A stretch of 64,000 nucleotides of DNA, from positions 330,976-394,975 of the forward strand of contig NZ_JACHEB010000006.1 of assembly GCF_014201335.1 (NCBI RefSeq), given 5' to 3'. The position numbers and the translations under genes are program-made. Of the stretch, positions 44,679 through 53,755 are shown piece after piece (the first letter of the stretch is position 1; every line of letters starts with the position of its first letter). The stretch comes from Tunturiibacter gelidiferens (GTDB taxonomy: Bacteria > Acidobacteriota > Terriglobia > Terriglobales > Acidobacteriaceae). Under the pieces are notes generated by a model. It had not been told where the DNA came from. It did no database searches and was given only the letters and a program-made list of their open reading frames with translations.

Positions 44679-47600
44679 CTAAAAGATGAACTTGCCCGCG
44701 AGTTGCAGCGAACGAGCTCCACTCAACTCACCGGGGAGTGTCTGGACCCCGATAACTTGACCGAATCCACTGGTACTCACCGCAGTGCTCGACTGAGACG
44801 CCGCGTTGAGAGTCGGGTTTCCGCTTCCGTTGGAAGAGTTCGGATTCGCCGCACTCGGATGGTTGAATACGTTCAAAGCCTCTGCACGCAGTTGAATTTT
44901 CATCCGTTCGCCCAGTCCGAAATTTTTGAAGAGCGACAGATTGTCATACGAGAAGCCAGGTCCATGAAGAGTATTTCTTGAGGTGTTTCCGAAGGCGTAG
45001 TTGAAAGCAACTGGAGCTCCCGAGGCGCCCAGCGTTTGCGGGGCTACAGGAAGTGTGTAGGCCGTTGCATCGATGCACGACGTCTTGTTGCCTGTAATGT
45101 AGTTGTGCAGACTGCAGTGAGCGCTCGGCAGGTGGACGAAGCTCGGCCGTGTCGTACCTTGATCGAACCCCGCGCTGTTATAGCCGAGCACTACGTTGAA
45201 GGGCATTCCGGTCTGCAGATTGACGATGTCATTGAGCTGCCATCCGCCAAGCGTCTCCTGAACCCAGCGGTTTCTGTCCTTGAAGGACGGCAGATCGTAC
45301 GTCAACACTCCGACGAACCGATGACGGATATCCCAGTTGGCGTTGCCGTAGTCGGACTTGATATTGAATGGCTGCGTAGCTGTACCACCGCCGTTCGAGT
45401 CTGAGCCTATATCCAGATCATGAGACCAGGTATAGCTCGCCTGTCCCGATAGGCCATAGAGAAGCCGCTGACGGAATATAGTGGTTAGTCCGTTGTAGTG
45501 AGAGTAGGCGATGTTATTGAGATCGCGTATTGACCCGAAGAGCGGGTTTGGCCGCAAAGAGTTGAGTGTCGGCTTTGTGGCATACGACGCAATCCCGTCC
45601 CCGGTAGGACTCGTCGGCAGATTTGTGTAATCGCTAATATCCAGGTGGAGAGAGTGAGAACCTAGATACTGAAGCTCGAAGGCCGCCCCCTTCCATAGTT
45701 CCTGGCCAACGCTCACGTTCCACTGGTAGCTGCGTTGTGTTTTGTTGTTTGGATCGTACTGAACTGCGCTCTGAAAGGTGCCAGGAGTACCGGCGATGGG
45801 AGAGGCGTTGCCAGCCCCAGGGGTTGGATTTGTGAATGACAGAAGATTCGCTGCTGTCGTGCTGTATCCAATGAAGGCACCCAGTGGATAGTTGCTGCTG
45901 AGCAACGTAAAGCTGTTAAGCTGGTTGGCGTTGTAATAGAAGCCCATCCCACCTCTGATCACAGTCTTGTCGGTCGCGCGATAGGCGATTCCCAGGCGTG
46001 GTCCCCAGTTGTCATGTGTTGCGCTGGCAAGCTTGAACCCCGGAGTCGGAGTGAAGCTGCCTGGAGTCAGCGCAGTTGAGGGCGGAATCAGCGCCGTCTC
46101 GTTAGTATTCAGCAAACGGGCGTAGCCGTTCAAGCTGTAAGGGACGGTCGGCAGGTCGTACCGCAGACCATAGTTGATGGTCAGCTTTGAAGTAGCCTGC
46201 CAGTTGTCCAGAACGAAGAATCCGTCACGCCACTCGGCAACCGAACCCTTGATGGTACTTACAGGTGTCTGATCGCTGGCCGGCAGGCCCAGCGCGAAGT
46301 CGGCACGGCTGTCACCCGTCAGTGTTCCATTAAAGGTAAACAAGCCGAGGGATTCATTGGTCGCAGCGCGGCCTAAGGTCAGCTTCCGGAGTTCAATACC
46401 AGCCATAATGCTGTGCTTGCCGCGAGTGTAGCTGACTTGGTCATATCCATCGAGCGTGCGGTCATCCTGAAACCAGTTTGTTCCATTGTTTCCAATGTTC
46501 ATGCCGGTTGCGCTGCTGAGCTGAACGTTGGGGATTCCAAGGTTTCCTGTTGTGGTGTCGAAGTCGAAGCCGGGAATGCCAAGAGAGGTACCGGCTCCCG
46601 CGAGGTTGTTCACGTACCAGTAGTTCAGAGAATCCGTCTCAAACTTATTGATACCGAAGTGAAAGTCATTGACGAGTCGGGATGTAATGACGTGAGAGTA
46701 TCCGAAAGCCAGATTTCGGCTATTACCAGGCCCGTATCCGCCAGCGACCGGAACTTGATTGCCGTTGGCATAGCTTAGGTTCTGCCAGTGATAGCGCACG
46801 AAAAGCCGTACCTTCTCTCCGATGTTCTCATCGACCCGTTCCAACGTCTGTGCAATAAATAGGTTGTTCGGGAAGTAGACATTGTTTAGGTTGTTGTTTA
46901 TCCCCCCGGCAGTCGGCAGTGGCACATATGCTTCGTATTTTTTTGCAATCAATGCCGCAGGAGTCGATAGTTCGCTGGCAGGGATCTGATTATTCACGTA
47001 GTAAGCATTATTGTTGTATGGGTCTTTTAGACAGATGCCCGTGCAGGTTCCGTTTGGATTCAGGGTGCCTAGTGCCGAGAAATCGCCGGCTTCCTGCGCC
47101 GCCGTCATCACGGTAGAAGTACCAGCGCTCTGTGCCTTTTGATTAAGCTTCTCGTAAGAACCGAAGAAGAAGGTCTTGTTGCGACCGTTATAGATCTTCG
47201 GAATCCACACGGGGCCACCGAAGGTAAATCCATATTGGTTGTAGTTTAGAGGCGCCTTCGGCTGCGTAGGAGAGTCGAGAAAATTGTGCGCGTTTAGAGC
47301 CGTATTCTTGATGTAGTCATAGACAACGCCATGAAAGTCGTTAGTGCCAACCTTGCTGACGAGGTTGATATGCACGCCCAGATAGGCGCCATACTGTGCA
47401 GGATAGTTGCCGCTCTGCATCTGAACCTCGGAGATCATATCCGTGCCGGGTCGTGCTGGAGTGACGTTCCCCAGATTGTTCATGATCGAGACGCCATCCA
47501 GAGTCAAGTCGTTCTGAGTCTCACGCTGTCCAGCTCCAATAAAGTCGACGCCTGGAGGGTTCCCGCTGTAGCTGGTCTTCGATCCGATCGTCACGTTCGA

Positions 47601-48098
47601 GGCGAGCGCAGCCACCTCGAGAGCATTGTGCCCCTGAACCGGAAGATCCTCGACCTGTTTGGTGGAAAACGTCTCCCCCAGGTTCGCGTCGTCGGTGGAG
47701 AGCGGAGCCGTGGTAGCGGTGATGGTGACGGTCTCCGTTGTGGATCCGATCTTCAAATCAAAGTCCGTACGCACTGCGAGATCGACCGATACGGGAACGC
47801 CTACCGTCTGCTCCTTCTTAAATCCGCCCTTTTCGACGGAGAGATCGTAGACGCCGCTCTTGATGAAGGTAATCGAGTAGTAGCCCTGTGAGTTGGTAGT
47901 CGCGGTATACCTCACTTGTGTGGCCTGTTCCGTGGCCGTGACCTGAGCACCCGGAACAGCGCTTCCGCTCGCATCAACGACGGTTCCCACCAGAGCTGTG
48001 TTGTTAGCGATCTGCGCGGATGCGCCCGAAACACCGAGAAGACACAACAAACAAATTCGTAAAAGAACTTTGTTCACAGCACGACCTCCGAAAGACAT
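44679..48098 (-). CDS. TonB-dependent receptor, Oar-like (3)
   Basis: 1139 aa. Signal peptide (LLRICLLCLLGVSGASAQIA), carboxypeptidase-regulatory domain (ALVGTVVDASGSAVPGAQVTA), plug (LTLDGVSIMNNLGNV, SEVQMQSGNYPAQYGAYLGV) and beta-barrel ending in LQLAGKFIF. It is placed between a LuxR-type regulator (187-bp gap upstream) and the RraA-PLP-RidA-deacetylase genes (141-bp gap). By position it should be the outer-membrane importer of the substrate they degrade. The 187-bp gap is the natural place for the regulated promoter. Confidence 0.94.
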   Translation of the reverse strand: MSFGGRAVNKVLLRICLLCLLGVSGASAQIANNTALVGTVVDASGSAVPGAQVTATEQATQVRYTATTNSQGYYSITFIKSGVYDLSVEKGGFKKEQTVGVPVSVDLAVRTDFDLKIGSTTETVTITATTAPLSTDDANLGETFSTKQVEDLPVQGHNALEVAALASNVTIGSKTSYSGNPPGVDFIGAGQRETQNDLTLDGVSIMNNLGNVTPARPGTDMISEVQMQSGNYPAQYGAYLGVHINLVSKVGTNDFHGVVYDYIKNTALNAHNFLDSPTQPKAPLNYNQYGFTFGGPVWIPKIYNGRNKTFFFGSYEKLNQKAQSAGTSTVMTAAQEAGDFSALGTLNPNGTCTGICLKDPYNNNAYYVNNQIPASELSTPAALIAKKYEAYVPLPTAGGINNNLNNVYFPNNLFIAQTLERVDENIGEKVRLFVRYHWQNLSYANGNQVPVAGGYGPGNSRNLAFGYSHVITSRLVNDFHFGINKFETDSLNYWYVNNLAGAGTSLGIPGFDFDTTTGNLGIPNVQLSSATGMNIGNNGTNWFQDDRTLDGYDQVSYTRGKHSIMAGIELRKLTLGRAATNESLGLFTFNGTLTGDSRADFALGLPASDQTPVSTIKGSVAEWRDGFFVLDNWQATSKLTINYGLRYDLPTVPYSLNGYARLLNTNETALIPPSTALTPGSFTPTPGFKLASATHDNWGPRLGIAYRATDKTVIRGGMGFYYNANQLNSFTLLSSNYPLGAFIGYSTTAANLLSFTNPTPGAGNASPIAGTPGTFQSAVQYDPNNKTQRSYQWNVSVGQELWKGAAFELQYLGSHSLHLDISDYTNLPTSPTGDGIASYATKPTLNSLRPNPLFGSIRDLNNIAYSHYNGLTTIFRQRLLYGLSGQASYTWSHDLDIGSDSNGGGTATQPFNIKSDYGNANWDIRHRFVGVLTYDLPSFKDRNRWVQETLGGWQLNDIVNLQTGMPFNVVLGYNSAGFDQGTTRPSFVHLPSAHCSLHNYITGNKTSCIDATAYTLPVAPQTLGASGAPVAFNYAFGNTSRNTLHGPGFSYDNLSLFKNFGLGERMKIQLRAEALNVFNHPSAANPNSSNGSGNPTLNAASQSSTAVSTSGFGQVIGVQTLPGELSGARSLQLAGKFIF

Positions 48099-48285
48099 CC
48101 GTTGATTTATTCACGCTCCACTCGCCTGGCTTGCGGAGCGAAGGCGGCAGCCCGCCGTCGGCTAGTTCGGCAGGTACAGCGGTTCAAATCCCAGGCTGAG
48201 GATTAACAGGGATTTGATTACGGGGTCATCTGATTGTCATTAGGCTGTTGCCATGTCTTTAGCTAGGACAAATGTCCTAGGCTCA

Positions 48286-48909
48286 TCAATTCAGGTGGAC
48301 AAGTCCGCGCTGAAAGGCGTAGATCGTCGCCTGGGTCCGGTCGCGCGCACCCATTTTGTCGAGCAGAGAGCTGACATGAATTCTCACCGTCTTCTCAGCA
48401 ATATGAAGATCCTCGGCGATCTCCCGGTTACTAAGTCCTCGCGTAATCCCGATGAGCACCTCGCTCTCGCGTGGCGTTAATTCCAGAACAGGAGTGCGTT
48501 CGGCCAATCGGTCCAATGCAAGGTGAGGAAGATACCTTAGTCCTCGATCCACATTCTGAATGGCATTTAGAAGTTGTTCGCCACTCGCATCTTTATTCAG
48601 ATATGCCATCGCCCCGCTTCGCACCGCCCGATAGATATCCTCGCTTCCCTGATAGTTGGAAAGTACAACAATGCGAGCCGACGAATACTCTTTGCGAATC
48701 TGGTCGATCACCTCGAAGCCGCTGAGCCGAGGCAAGCGTAAATCGAGCACCACCACGTCCGGACGCAGACTCCGGTACATCTCGACACCTGTCTCACCAT
48801 CGCTCGCTTCACCAATAATCTGAATCTGCGAATGACCCGAAAGCACCGAGTGCAGCGCCATGCGCGCAAGAAAGTGATCTTCGATCAGCAACACACGAAT
48901 CTGTTTCAT
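48286..48909 (-). CDS. NarL/LuxR-type response regulator
   Basis: 207 aa. Receiver: IEDH (Glu10, Asp11), phosphoacceptor Asp56 in VVVLDLRLP, and Lys in YLNKDAS. The C-terminal LuxR HTH is LTPRESEVLIGITRGLSNREIAEDLHIAEKTVRIHVSSLL. I chose the ATG at 48909; it overlaps the kinase stop as ATGA, showing tight coupling, whereas the earlier in-frame TTG at 48921 has no better support. With the propeller kinase it likely controls the TonB receptor and catabolic genes immediately downstream. Confidence 0.93.
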   Translation of the reverse strand: MKQIRVLLIEDHFLARMALHSVLSGHSQIQIIGEASDGETGVEMYRSLRPDVVVLDLRLPRLSGFEVIDQIRKEYSSARIVVLSNYQGSEDIYRAVRSGAMAYLNKDASGEQLLNAIQNVDRGLRYLPHLALDRLAERTPVLELTPRESEVLIGITRGLSNREIAEDLHIAEKTVRIHVSSLLDKMGARDRTQATIYAFQRGLVHLN

Positions 48910-51900
48910 ATCCCTATCCAACGTATAACATGATGCTCCTGCGTTAGTGATTGCCGCGCTGCATTGAATGAAACCTTAACCGTCACCTCGGTACCGGCGT
49001 CAGCAGAGGTCTGCACCCGGAATGTGCCGCCAATCTTTCGCGCACGCTCCTCCATCACGGGAATACCGAAGTGGCCGCGGCGCGAGCTGTTCGCCTCCGA
49101 GCCTTGAAAACCGTGTCCGTCATCATAGATGGAGAGGCTTAGCGAATCAGCCTCATACCTGAGCAGAATGAGAATCCGTGAAGGGTTGGCGTGACGAATC
49201 GCATTCGATACCGCCTCCTGACCAATACAAACCAGATGATGGACACAGCCCGGGGCAAGCGGCTGCTCCTCACCTTCAACCTCAAATGTAGTCTTGAAAC
49301 TCTCCTGAAGAGGATTTGCTTCGAGGACGCGACGAAGCGCTCGCGACAACAGATTGGTCATCTCGTCTGCATCCCGAAGATCCCAGATGATTCGGCGCGC
49401 CTCGGCCTGGCAGTGAGAGACCATGCTTCGAGCCAGCTCACACGACTGTGCCGCAGGAGTAGAGTTCAGATCACTGTCTCGAAACAGCTTCGCCGTGGCC
49501 TCGAGCTGCCATGAGATCGCGGCAAACCCAGCCATCAACGTATCGTGGCACTCGCGGGAGATGCGGTTTCGCTCTTCCAACACGATACCGATCCGACCCT
49601 TCATCAACTGGAGACGACGTCGAAACAATTGCGTCGCAAGAGCAAGAACGACAAGGCAAAGGCCGGCAGCGAAGTACCACGTTTGATAGAAATAAGGTTT
49701 TTGTTTCACTTCAACCGTGCTCACAGGAGAAGTCCAATCTTCCCCGCCAGCCCGGGCCTGCACCTCAAATTTATATTCCCCCGGCGGCAGGCGCCGGTAG
49801 CGAGCCGCATGAGCGCGAGTATTAGTCCACTCCGCGTCATACCCTGCGAGACGATAGCGATACTCCACATGCGCCGGATTTGAGAGCAGCTTCGCGTTGA
49901 AGAAGAACAGAATGTCGGGCTGCCCCGCCTCCAACTCGATCCGCGAATTGCCCGCTTTTGTATCGGTATCAGCGGCATCGGGATCACTCGATAGTGTCCA
50001 GCCTGTGATTGTCGCGGCCGGACTTATCGTCCCTAGCCTCTCCGCCACATCCGTTGTATGCACAAAGCTCTTGGTCGTCGCAAACCAGAGGGTTCCATCA
50101 AGCTGAAGCGCAGAAGACGGCTTCGAGGGTCCGCCACACTCTGAAGACCGCATTCCATCCGCCTTCCCCAGTAGGACAACCGAAAGCGGATGCTGGCTTC
50201 CACCGATCACAGAATGCAACTCAGCCACGGTGAGGCGCACGATCCCTCTATAGGTACCAAGCCACAGGTGGCCGTCCTGATCCTCCGTCGCCGTGCTCAC
50301 CGGCTGTGTAGGTGCGTTGATATTGGCAGGTAGCGCAACCGCATGATCCTGCCTGATCGCTACGATTCCACCGGCTTTGGTCCCCGCCCAGAGATACCCT
50401 CCGCTGTCGAGCACGAGCGAGAGCACATAAGGATGAGGAAGGCCGGAGATTGCTGATACCGTTCCGTCCCGGACACGGTAGAGACCATCACTCGTTCCGA
50501 CGAGAATAGAACCGTCTCGATCTTCAATCAGGCATGTAATCAGCTTCGTCTCGACGAACTGTTTGCGGTTTTCTTGATCCGGCTGTCCCTGCGGAAAATA
50601 CAAAATCCCTGTGTAAGTGCCTACCCACAATCCTCCGTGACTGTCGGCAAGAATAGAGCTGACAGCATTGCCTGGCGACTCGTTGCCAAGCAGATAGTGA
50701 CGATACGATTGGCCGTCGTAACTGTAGATTCCATTGAACCAAGTTCCTATCCACATTCGCCCCTTCTGATCTTCGGCAAGGGCTCGGATCGCCGTAGTGA
50801 TAGGCATACCAGGGGGAGTAGAAGGAATGAGTTGACCGTTGTGCCGCCGAAACAAACCGTTTCCCCACGTGCCAAGCCACAAATCACCGCGGCTATCCGC
50901 AAATACATTGGCGGCGTAGGAGGCGTGAAAACCCTCAGGCTCTCCAAATGGCGCGAGCGCCCCTTTATGCCATCGGCTCAGGCCACCGGAGAGCATACCG
51001 ACCCAGAGGTTCTGTTCATCATCCATAAATAGAGTTCGGATGGAGTCATCGGGAAGCCCACTATGCGAGCCCCAATGCGAAAGGCCGTCTGCAGCAAAAC
51101 GCCACACACCAGCATGGCGGGTACCCATCCAGAGATCTCCGGTAGCGTCCCCGAGCAGCGCGGTGATCGGACTTGCGAGAGTTGCACGCACCACTGGATC
51201 GAATGCAGCCACCTCTCCGCATGACGTGCACTTGCGTGGAACAAGCTGCATCAGATGAGTCATTGTTCCCACCCAGATCCGCTGGGCCGCATCGCGATAG
51301 ACTGCGACTTCGATATCGGAGGCAGCCGTTCCGACCCGATAACGTTGGACCTTACCGCCTTGCCAGTGGTAGAGCCCTGAAGAGGTAATGAAAAACATCC
51401 CCCCATGACCGTCCTCGGCGAAGGGCGTGGTGATATCGCCGGAGATCATTCCGGCACCCGCAACGGCCTCGAGGTGATTGCCAACAATTCGCTCGATCCC
51501 GTTCTGAGTAGCGATCCACAGCACCCCTTGTGCATCTCTATAAAAAGTTCGAATGCGTTCGTTATGAAATCCGGCCTGCTCGCTGATCGGAACAGTTCCG
51601 GATGCTGTACGGTGCAGTATCCCGCTGCCGTCGGTTCCAATCCAGAGATCGTCGTTGCCTTCGGGAAGCACCGCATTGATAGCTTCATTGTCGGCAAGGC
51701 CACCGACCACGATGGGAAGACTGTGAAAGTGCTGTCCGTCGAAGGTGGCGAGTCCCGATCCGGTAGCCAGCAACAGCAATCCATCCGGCCGTTGCGCAAT
51801 CATCCTGACATTATTGTCAGGCAGTCCGTCCTCTATCTGCCAGTCTTGCTTCTGGTACTCGGAAAGTTTGAGTGAAGACGATGTCTGGGCTTTTGCCCTG

Positions 51901-52064
51901 CCTACGAACCCTGCAATTACGCAAAGAAAAATAGACAGAATCAGCGCACTTCCACAGCGAAACTGGTTCGCAGCCGAGGCCAGACGCACGTGCCATAGAA
52001 GACACTTTGTTGGCGCGCCGTAAGGACGGCGCCCCAATCGAACGGGATGGAATCGCCTGATCAA
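48906..52064 (-). CDS. Sensor histidine kinase with periplasmic two-component-regulator propeller and Y_Y_Y domain
   Basis: 1052 aa. After a long signal/anchor (ALILSIFLCVIAGFVGRAKAQ), about 14 Reg_prop repeats of the form DxxGxLWxGT...GL form two beta-propellers (about 75-700), followed by a Y_Y_Y domain (VEYRYRLAGYDAEW, RRLPPGEYKFEVQA). One TM helix (WYFAAGLCLVVLALATQLF) leads to a HisKA_3 box (RNRISRECHDTLMAGFAAISWQLE) and an ATPase domain (GQEAVSNAIRHA, DDGHGFQG, GHFGIPVMEERA). This is the sensor design of Bacteroides glycan-utilisation hybrid systems, here with a separate regulator. It should sense the cluster's carbohydrate ligand in the periplasm. It lies 71 bp after the MFS gene. Confidence 0.93.
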   Translation of the reverse strand: MIRRFHPVRLGRRPYGAPTKCLLWHVRLASAANQFRCGSALILSIFLCVIAGFVGRAKAQTSSSLKLSEYQKQDWQIEDGLPDNNVRMIAQRPDGLLLLATGSGLATFDGQHFHSLPIVVGGLADNEAINAVLPEGNDDLWIGTDGSGILHRTASGTVPISEQAGFHNERIRTFYRDAQGVLWIATQNGIERIVGNHLEAVAGAGMISGDITTPFAEDGHGGMFFITSSGLYHWQGGKVQRYRVGTAASDIEVAVYRDAAQRIWVGTMTHLMQLVPRKCTSCGEVAAFDPVVRATLASPITALLGDATGDLWMGTRHAGVWRFAADGLSHWGSHSGLPDDSIRTLFMDDEQNLWVGMLSGGLSRWHKGALAPFGEPEGFHASYAANVFADSRGDLWLGTWGNGLFRRHNGQLIPSTPPGMPITTAIRALAEDQKGRMWIGTWFNGIYSYDGQSYRHYLLGNESPGNAVSSILADSHGGLWVGTYTGILYFPQGQPDQENRKQFVETKLITCLIEDRDGSILVGTSDGLYRVRDGTVSAISGLPHPYVLSLVLDSGGYLWAGTKAGGIVAIRQDHAVALPANINAPTQPVSTATEDQDGHLWLGTYRGIVRLTVAELHSVIGGSQHPLSVVLLGKADGMRSSECGGPSKPSSALQLDGTLWFATTKSFVHTTDVAERLGTISPAATITGWTLSSDPDAADTDTKAGNSRIELEAGQPDILFFFNAKLLSNPAHVEYRYRLAGYDAEWTNTRAHAARYRRLPPGEYKFEVQARAGGEDWTSPVSTVEVKQKPYFYQTWYFAAGLCLVVLALATQLFRRRLQLMKGRIGIVLEERNRISRECHDTLMAGFAAISWQLEATAKLFRDSDLNSTPAAQSCELARSMVSHCQAEARRIIWDLRDADEMTNLLSRALRRVLEANPLQESFKTTFEVEGEEQPLAPGCVHHLVCIGQEAVSNAIRHANPSRILILLRYEADSLSLSIYDDGHGFQGSEANSSRRGHFGIPVMEERARKIGGTFRVQTSADAGTEVTVKVSFNAARQSLTQEHHVIRWIGI

Positions 52065-52135
52065 TATCTAGATAGATCTCAAGGCGAACACATATTTCTG
52101 TTCGTTGCAAGGGAATACGCTCTGAACGGATCCGT

Positions 52136-53428
52136 CTAGGCGTCGAGCGGACGTTCTGGATGCACGGTCAACCAGCAAAGTGCCCCGATCACCGCCAAAA
52201 CCGCAGCAAGAGCAAAGGAAGTTGTCCAGCCGAAGCGCTGAGCGATCCACGGAGTTAGTGACGCAGTCACCGCCCCCCCGATCTGCCCTCCCATATTCAC
52301 CATGCTCGAAAACACTCCGGAGCTGCGACCTGCGATATCAATGGAAACGGACCAGAACGAGCTCTGCGACAGATACAGCGCGCCGGCCCCGCCTGCGAGG
52401 ATGACTCCTGCAAGCTGCGGACTATGAACCATCGATCCGATCACCAAAAAACACGCCGTCGCAACAAGCGCCACCGACGCAAGACCAGCGCGGCCAACAC
52501 GCAGACCGTATAAATCCGTCAGTTTGTCACTGATCGCCCCCCCGGCTAGACAGCAAATCGTCATCGACAGGAAAGGAAGCATCGAATAGCGCGCACTCGA
52601 TTTGAGATCGAAGCCCCGCACCTGTGCCATATAAAGAAAGAACCAGCTGAAGAAGATCCACGCGACGTAGCCGAAGCTGAAGTAGCCGATCATCAACGCC
52701 GGAAGGTCACGGCGATGAAAGATTGCACGCCACGAAATCTCAACCGTTTCGGAGCTGAGTGCGCGGTGCTCTTGAACGGATCCGTTGATTCCGGCATGAA
52801 TCTCGCTCAGCTCTAGCGGTCCAACATCTGGGTGCTCTTCAGGCGTATCTCGCGAGTAACGCCACCAGATAGCTCCTGCGATCAAACCGACAATAGCACT
52901 AAACCAGAAGGCTGCACGCCATCCGTGGCGGGCGATCAGCCACGTAAGCAGAGGTGGAGTTAGGCCGCTCCCCGCGCCGACTCCAGCAAAGATAAGCCCG
53001 TTGATAAAACCACGCTCGCGGGTTGGAACCCATCGAGCAACAAACTGATTCGCCGCAGGATAAATCACTGCCTCGCCCGCTCCCAGAGCAAACCGGATCG
53101 CAATGAACAACATCACCGCGTGGGCTATTCCTGAAGGCAGCGTCGCCGTCAACGCTGTTGCTATCCCCCACCACAAAACTCCAAGAGTAAGAACCCGTCG
53201 CGGACCAAAGCGAGCCGCAAGCCATCCCGCCGGAAGCTGAAAGCCTGCATATCCAATAAGAAATGCGCTGAAGATCCAGCCCAGACGCTGATTCCCTAGT
53301 CCGTATTCTTTACTGATCTGTATCCCGGCGATCGAGATGTTGGTTCGATCGAGAAATGCGACGCCACTCAGAACAAAGAGCCAGAAGGCAAGCAGAAACC
53401 TGACTCGGGTATGGCGTTCGAAATACAC
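52136..53428 (-). CDS. MFS transporter, anion:cation symporter (ACS/hexuronate-type) family
   Basis: 430 aa with 12 predicted TM helices. The N-terminal VAFLDRTNISIAGIQISKEYGL, the loop 2-3 motif GWLAARFGPRR and RFALGAGEAVIYPAANQFVARWVPTRERG match the ACS family that carries hexuronates, galactonate, glucarate and 2-keto-3-deoxygluconate-like acids with protons. As first gene of the minus-strand block, it is the probable inner-membrane importer for the sugar acid made outside the cytoplasm. The family call is confident, the substrate inferred from neighbours. Confidence 0.92.
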   Translation of the reverse strand: MYFERHTRVRFLLAFWLFVLSGVAFLDRTNISIAGIQISKEYGLGNQRLGWIFSAFLIGYAGFQLPAGWLAARFGPRRVLTLGVLWWGIATALTATLPSGIAHAVMLFIAIRFALGAGEAVIYPAANQFVARWVPTRERGFINGLIFAGVGAGSGLTPPLLTWLIARHGWRAAFWFSAIVGLIAGAIWWRYSRDTPEEHPDVGPLELSEIHAGINGSVQEHRALSSETVEISWRAIFHRRDLPALMIGYFSFGYVAWIFFSWFFLYMAQVRGFDLKSSARYSMLPFLSMTICCLAGGAISDKLTDLYGLRVGRAGLASVALVATACFLVIGSMVHSPQLAGVILAGGAGALYLSQSSFWSVSIDIAGRSSGVFSSMVNMGGQIGGAVTASLTPWIAQRFGWTTSFALAAVLAVIGALCWLTVHPERPLDA

Positions 53429-53755
53429 TGGTGGTCCTCCTTACCGCGACACGTGCTGACAGATCTTGGCAATCGATTTCTGACAGAGCGCTTTGATCTT
53501 CTATTGAACAATGCGTTAAGCATTTCTCTTTAGGACTTATGACCTATATCGCTTGCAATGACTTCGTCTAATGAAACTTTCCGCTACCTCTTCTTCGTCG
53601 ACAAAAATTGGAAGCCGACAGCTAGGTCATTTAGCCTATCTGGAAACTTGGCGCTCGTCCGTTGACAGACTACAGGCGTTGCTGTCGAATTCGCTCTAGC
53701 CACAGATACATACTGCCCCTTGCATTTTTAGTGCGGCCGAAACGGAATAAGCAAG
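53429..53755. promoter_or_regulatory. Divergent intergenic region, MFS / FAD oxidase
   Basis: 327 bp between the oppositely oriented halves of the proposed amino-sugar cluster. It must contain both promoters. No clear boxes or palindrome were found by eye. Confidence 0.4.
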
